64,000 bases of DNA from Anaerosporomusa subterranea (GTDB lineage Bacteria > Bacillota > Negativicutes > Sporomusales > Acetonemataceae): assembly GCF_001611555.1 (NCBI RefSeq), contig NZ_LSGP01000006.1, forward strand, positions 1 through 64,000, read 5' to 3'. The translations under genes were made by a program, and so were the position numbers. Positions within the stretch are counted from its first letter, which is position 1; each line of letters opens with the position of its first letter. Below are positions 61,226 through 64,000 of this stretch, piece after piece. The notes beneath the pieces were generated by a model. That model did not search any database, was not told the origin of the DNA, and saw only the letters and a program-made list of their open reading frames with translations.

Positions 61226-63526
61226 TTAGTCGAGGATCGGAAAATCAACTGTAAAGGTAGTCCCTTGCGGGCCTGTAACAACATCAATTTTGGCGTTGTG
61301 ACGTTGCGCAATTCTGAAGCATATCGGCAACCCTAACCCTGTTTTCATATCTTTGCTGGTAACAAACGGAGTGCCCAGCTTCTCTAATACTTCCGGCTGA
61401 ATTCCTCCCCCGGTATCGCTGACAGACAAAAAGATATTGCCCTGTTCAAGGCCGGTTTTGATGGTAATAACACCCCCGCGACTCATGGCCTCTAGGCCGT
61501 TGTGCACGAGATTTAGTGTCATTTGCCGGATTTCTTTTTCGTCGAAATCGCTTTCCGGTATCTCGCCTAAATCCAATTGTATTTCATGGCCCCGGTGGCT
61601 GGCATCAGCCTGCAACAGCGGATACAGTGATTCTAGCAGCTGATTGAGGTTACCGTGCTTCATCTTTACCGCTTTATCCTTTGCTAATGATAGAAAATCG
61701 CTAATAATACCATTTGCTTTATCCACTTCTTCAATCATGTCCTGGATTTGGCTATGATAGTTTGCAAACACCTCTTTTTGCTGGAATAGCTGCAAATAGC
61801 CTCGTACTGTGGTCATTGGATTGCGCACTTCGTGGCCAATGCCAACAGCCATTTCACCAACAATGTCCAACAAGCCGAGACGCGCCATATCGGCCTCGAC
61901 CCGTCGTTTATCAGTTATATCAGTAGCTACACAAAGGACAGTTGCAATCTCTCTTTGCAAATTGTATTCAGGAATAAAACGAACTGTGTAAAATCGCTGG
62001 CGATCACGCGGACCACCCCATGCTTCAAATTGCTCCGACTGACCTGTCTCAAATACGGCTGCTAGTTTATGCATCCAAGGCAAATAGGATTGCGAAGGCA
62101 AGTCCCTTTCACCCCAGGCATCATCAACAGCCAGAGTTTCCGGCATGGCTGCGTCCAATAGCGCTGCCTGATTCGCATAGATCCGATCATATTCTCGATC
62201 ATAGCGACCTATACAATCTGGTATGTTTTCAATCAGTTTGCGATAGTGCTGCTCACGTTGCAGCAGTTGGCTTGTCCGGCGCCCCACCGTTAGTTCGAGT
62301 ACTGCATTGACTTCTTCCAGTTCTGACTGCGCCTTCTGACGATCTACAATTTCTGTTTTTAATGCAGAATTAACAGTCTCAATCTCACGCACTTTGTCCT
62401 CGAGCTGGGCTTCACGATCTTTAATCAGACTAACGCTGGATTGAATTTTCTTGCTCATGGTGACAAAAGCCGAGCAAAGGTTGGCCAATTCCCGGGGAGC
62501 ATCCTTCAAATATCGATTTATTCCAACTAACCCATAATTCTCCTCCGCTACTAACTCTGACTGCTTGATTAACCATTCAATCGGTAGTGTTATCCGGTTC
62601 ACCAACAAGGCTAGCATCGGTAGTATCGCTAAGACAAGCAGCAAAGTCGCGCCAGCCATTAGCAAAAGTTGCTGATAAATAGGGAAGAGAATTTCGTTTT
62701 CATCTATGCTGCCGACTAATGTCCAGTCACGTTCAGGCAGATGTCGATAAGCGCCCAAAACTTTGTCGCCCATATAGTTAACCCCGCTATCGCTGCCATT
62801 CTCACCGAGATGCGCTACCGTAAATATATCAGCAGAACGATTTAGCTTCATGCGTAAAGTGCCCTTGGCGAGGCCTTTGTTACGCAAAGCATCTACATCC
62901 CGGGGCTGGGCAATTAACATTCCTTCCCGGTTGACCAATACTATTTCACCGGTTTGGCCGACCCAATTGTCACGTAGCATCGCTTCTAACGTCGTTGTCC
63001 GTACAGAACCAAGGACTAACCCCTGAAAAGCTCCCTCCTGATCATAAATTGGAGCGGAAAAATTGATCACAGAAAGACCGCTATTACGACCGACAACAAT
63101 ATCAGAAATGAACTCTTTCCCCGCGATTGCGGCTTCAAAGTAGGGCTGACCGATTGTTGAAGGAAACCGGATGCTACTACTCAGGGTAGAAATTCTAAAA
63201 ATACCTTGTTTATCAATATAGGATATGGAATCAAAATGGCCCTTCTCTTCCTGCATCAAATATAGCATTGTCTCCATTTGTTGCAAGTTAAGTGTCCGAA
63301 ATACCTCCATCCGACTCATTCCGCGTAATTCATTGGAGCGTTCTTTAATCCAAGCCTCAATGATCTTTTGCTGAAACTCAACCCGCTGGCTGATCAATTC
63401 CAACTTTTCTTTCTTAGCTGCTGTAAACTGTCCAAATGTATAAATAGCCATAATCAACAAACCGGGAACAACAACAATTAAGACCGTCCATAACCTGAAT
63501 TGTCGAAGCAAGGGCTGGTTGATCAT
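61226..63526 (-). CDS. membrane sensor histidine kinase (Cache-HAMP-PAS-HisKA-HATPase)
   Basis: The 766-residue product has an N-terminal membrane segment (about 12-32), a large extracytoplasmic double Cache domain (40-275), a second segment (about 285-307), HAMP (308-360), a coiled coil, a PAS domain (about 435-555), the phosphoacceptor histidine in GHEVRNP near 565, and an ATPase with NLVHNGLEAM (N box) and SDTGGGI (G1). It would sense a small extracellular ligand through Cache. The nearest possible partner is the CheY-like gene at 58912; otherwise it is an orphan. Confidence 0.93.
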   Translation of the reverse strand: MINQPLLRQFRLWTVLIVVVPGLLIMAIYTFGQFTAAKKEKLELISQRVEFQQKIIEAWIKERSNELRGMSRMEVFRTLNLQQMETMLYLMQEEKGHFDSISYIDKQGIFRISTLSSSIRFPSTIGQPYFEAAIAGKEFISDIVVGRNSGLSVINFSAPIYDQEGAFQGLVLGSVRTTTLEAMLRDNWVGQTGEIVLVNREGMLIAQPRDVDALRNKGLAKGTLRMKLNRSADIFTVAHLGENGSDSGVNYMGDKVLGAYRHLPERDWTLVGSIDENEILFPIYQQLLLMAGATLLLVLAILPMLALLVNRITLPIEWLIKQSELVAEENYGLVGINRYLKDAPRELANLCSAFVTMSKKIQSSVSLIKDREAQLEDKVREIETVNSALKTEIVDRQKAQSELEEVNAVLELTVGRRTSQLLQREQHYRKLIENIPDCIGRYDREYDRIYANQAALLDAAMPETLAVDDAWGERDLPSQSYLPWMHKLAAVFETGQSEQFEAWGGPRDRQRFYTVRFIPEYNLQREIATVLCVATDITDKRRVEADMARLGLLDIVGEMAVGIGHEVRNPMTTVRGYLQLFQQKEVFANYHSQIQDMIEEVDKANGIISDFLSLAKDKAVKMKHGNLNQLLESLYPLLQADASHRGHEIQLDLGEIPESDFDEKEIRQMTLNLVHNGLEAMSRGGVITIKTGLEQGNIFLSVSDTGGGIQPEVLEKLGTPFVTSKDMKTGLGLPICFRIAQRHNAKIDVVTGPQGTTFTVDFPILD

Positions 63527-63652
63527 GTTTTTGTCTCCTTACTTAAAATTTAATCTCTGACAGGAGGCTAAACCGCTAGAAAAAATATAGTTATTAGTAA
63601 TACTTCTCCACTCGTTTTGTAAATCCTTGGCTTTTTTTATAATTTTATGTAA

Positions 63653-63696
63653 AAAATTAGATCACGTGAATATATCTATTCACGTGATCTAATTTT
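63653..63696. terminator. bidirectional terminator
   Basis: AAAATTAGATCACGTGAATA and its perfect complement form a 20-bp stem with a 4-base loop, flanked by A and T. It ends the acetolactate-synthase-like gene. Confidence 0.92.
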
Positions 63697-63719
63697 GTTG
63701 AAACCGTTCTAAAAAATCA

Positions 63720-64000
63720 TCAAATATCTACATATTCATCCAGTGTAGCGCCAGAGGCAAGCATAGGTGTTACCATGTCTTGAGTCGCTATATTAGCCAC
63801 AATGACGCGTGGCGCACGGGCCGAGACAGCAGCAGCAAAAGCCCGGGAAAACTCTGCTAAGGTTTCTACGGTCGTTGCCTGCACACCAAAGGCTCGCGCA
63901 AATGAAACGAAATCCACCGGCGGCAAATGGCAGGACATATAGTGTTGCTCAAAATAGGCATGCTGGAGTTGACGAATCATGCCCAAACAACTGTTGTTGA
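63720..64000 (-). CDS. thiamine-pyrophosphate enzyme, acetolactate synthase-like (3' end only)
   Basis: Partial gene running off the right edge. The visible 94 residues (from NNSCLGMIRQLQ) are the C-terminal TPP-domain tail of acetolactate-synthase/oxalyl-CoA-decarboxylase-type enzymes: LGMIRQLQ.AYF...Y, D.V.FARAFGV.A.TVE and the late VIVANI. The substrate class cannot be fixed from this part. A strong terminator follows the stop. Confidence 0.8.
   Translation of the reverse strand, partial: NNSCLGMIRQLQHAYFEQHYMSCHLPPVDFVSFARAFGVQATTVETLAEFSRAFAAAVSARAPRVIVANIATQDMVTPMLASGATLDEYVDI

Overview
The window looks like the chromosome of an anaerobic, spore-forming Firmicute, most likely a Negativicute of the Sporomusa/Pelosinus kind. 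Evidence for this is a BofA-type sporulation gene, a CdaS-like diadenylate cyclase, a YjcZ-like small glycine-rich protein, a Spo0E-like protein, a single-chain pyruvate:ferredoxin oxidoreductase and a DcuA/B-type dicarboxylate carrier. The genus cannot be fixed from the sequence alone. Many genes start with GTG or TTG behind strong Shine-Dalgarno sequences.

Layout. 1-5.6 kb holds a replication/repair/sporulation block read leftwards: tRNA-Ser(GGA), SRP RNA, dnaX, yaaK, recR, yaaL, bofA, a P-loop ATPase gene, then tandem promoters and leader that appear to drive an rRNA operon just off the left edge. This is the gene order known from Bacillus subtilis. 5.9-9.4 kb is PFOR, followed by an unusual array of small hairpins, tRNA-Ser(CGA) and tadA. 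10.4-13 kb is a phosphonate/phosphite-type ABC importer (phnD-phnC-phnE). 13.4-22.7 kb holds a PAS/degenerate-GGDEF protein, a thioesterase, a membrane ferredoxin protein, a CPA1 antiporter, a Ca2+ P-type ATPase and a small secreted SLAP-like protein.

22.8-37.4 kb is the accessory region. Four degenerate 3' ends of tRNA-Arg(CCT), all in one orientation and each with a hairpin just beyond the CCA end, lie to the left of the intact tRNA-Arg gene at 37.3 kb. I read this as a repeatedly used integration hotspot. The cargo between the marks is: LysR/YeiH; diadenylate cyclase, HTH coiled-coil protein, YjcZ-like gene, decayed IS3 element and C4-dicarboxylate carrier; a DapB-like reductase; and a defence-like set with an OLD-family ATPase-TOPRIM nuclease, a PD-(D/E)XK protein, a DUF6236-like protein and a SEC-C nuclease-like protein.

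37.6-64 kb returns to core-like genes: a polyphosphate/(p)ppGpp module (ppk with a degenerate Ppx/GppA-HD paralog, divergent from an intact Ppx/GppA-HD gene), M20 peptidase, dinB, a 3D-domain protein, fabK, LysR/LUD, tRNA-Ser(GCT) and (TGA), a corA gene with a long structured leader, a zinc uptake operon znuA-znuC-znuB-zur with an operator at its promoter, TauE/SafE permease, a CheY-like receiver, threonine aldolase, two PNPOx-like proteins, a large sensor kinase and the 3' end of an acetolactate-synthase-like gene. All four serine tRNA isoacceptors (GGA, CGA, GCT, TGA) are in this one window. A GC-rich dispersed repeat (AACCGCAGAGTACGCAGAG-like) occurs five times between genes.

Most promising for follow-up: the nested tRNA-Arg island series with its nuclease set, the structured leader RNA ahead of corA, the TGAAAT-linked hairpin array at 9.5-9.7 kb, and the large nested palindrome at 60.5 kb.
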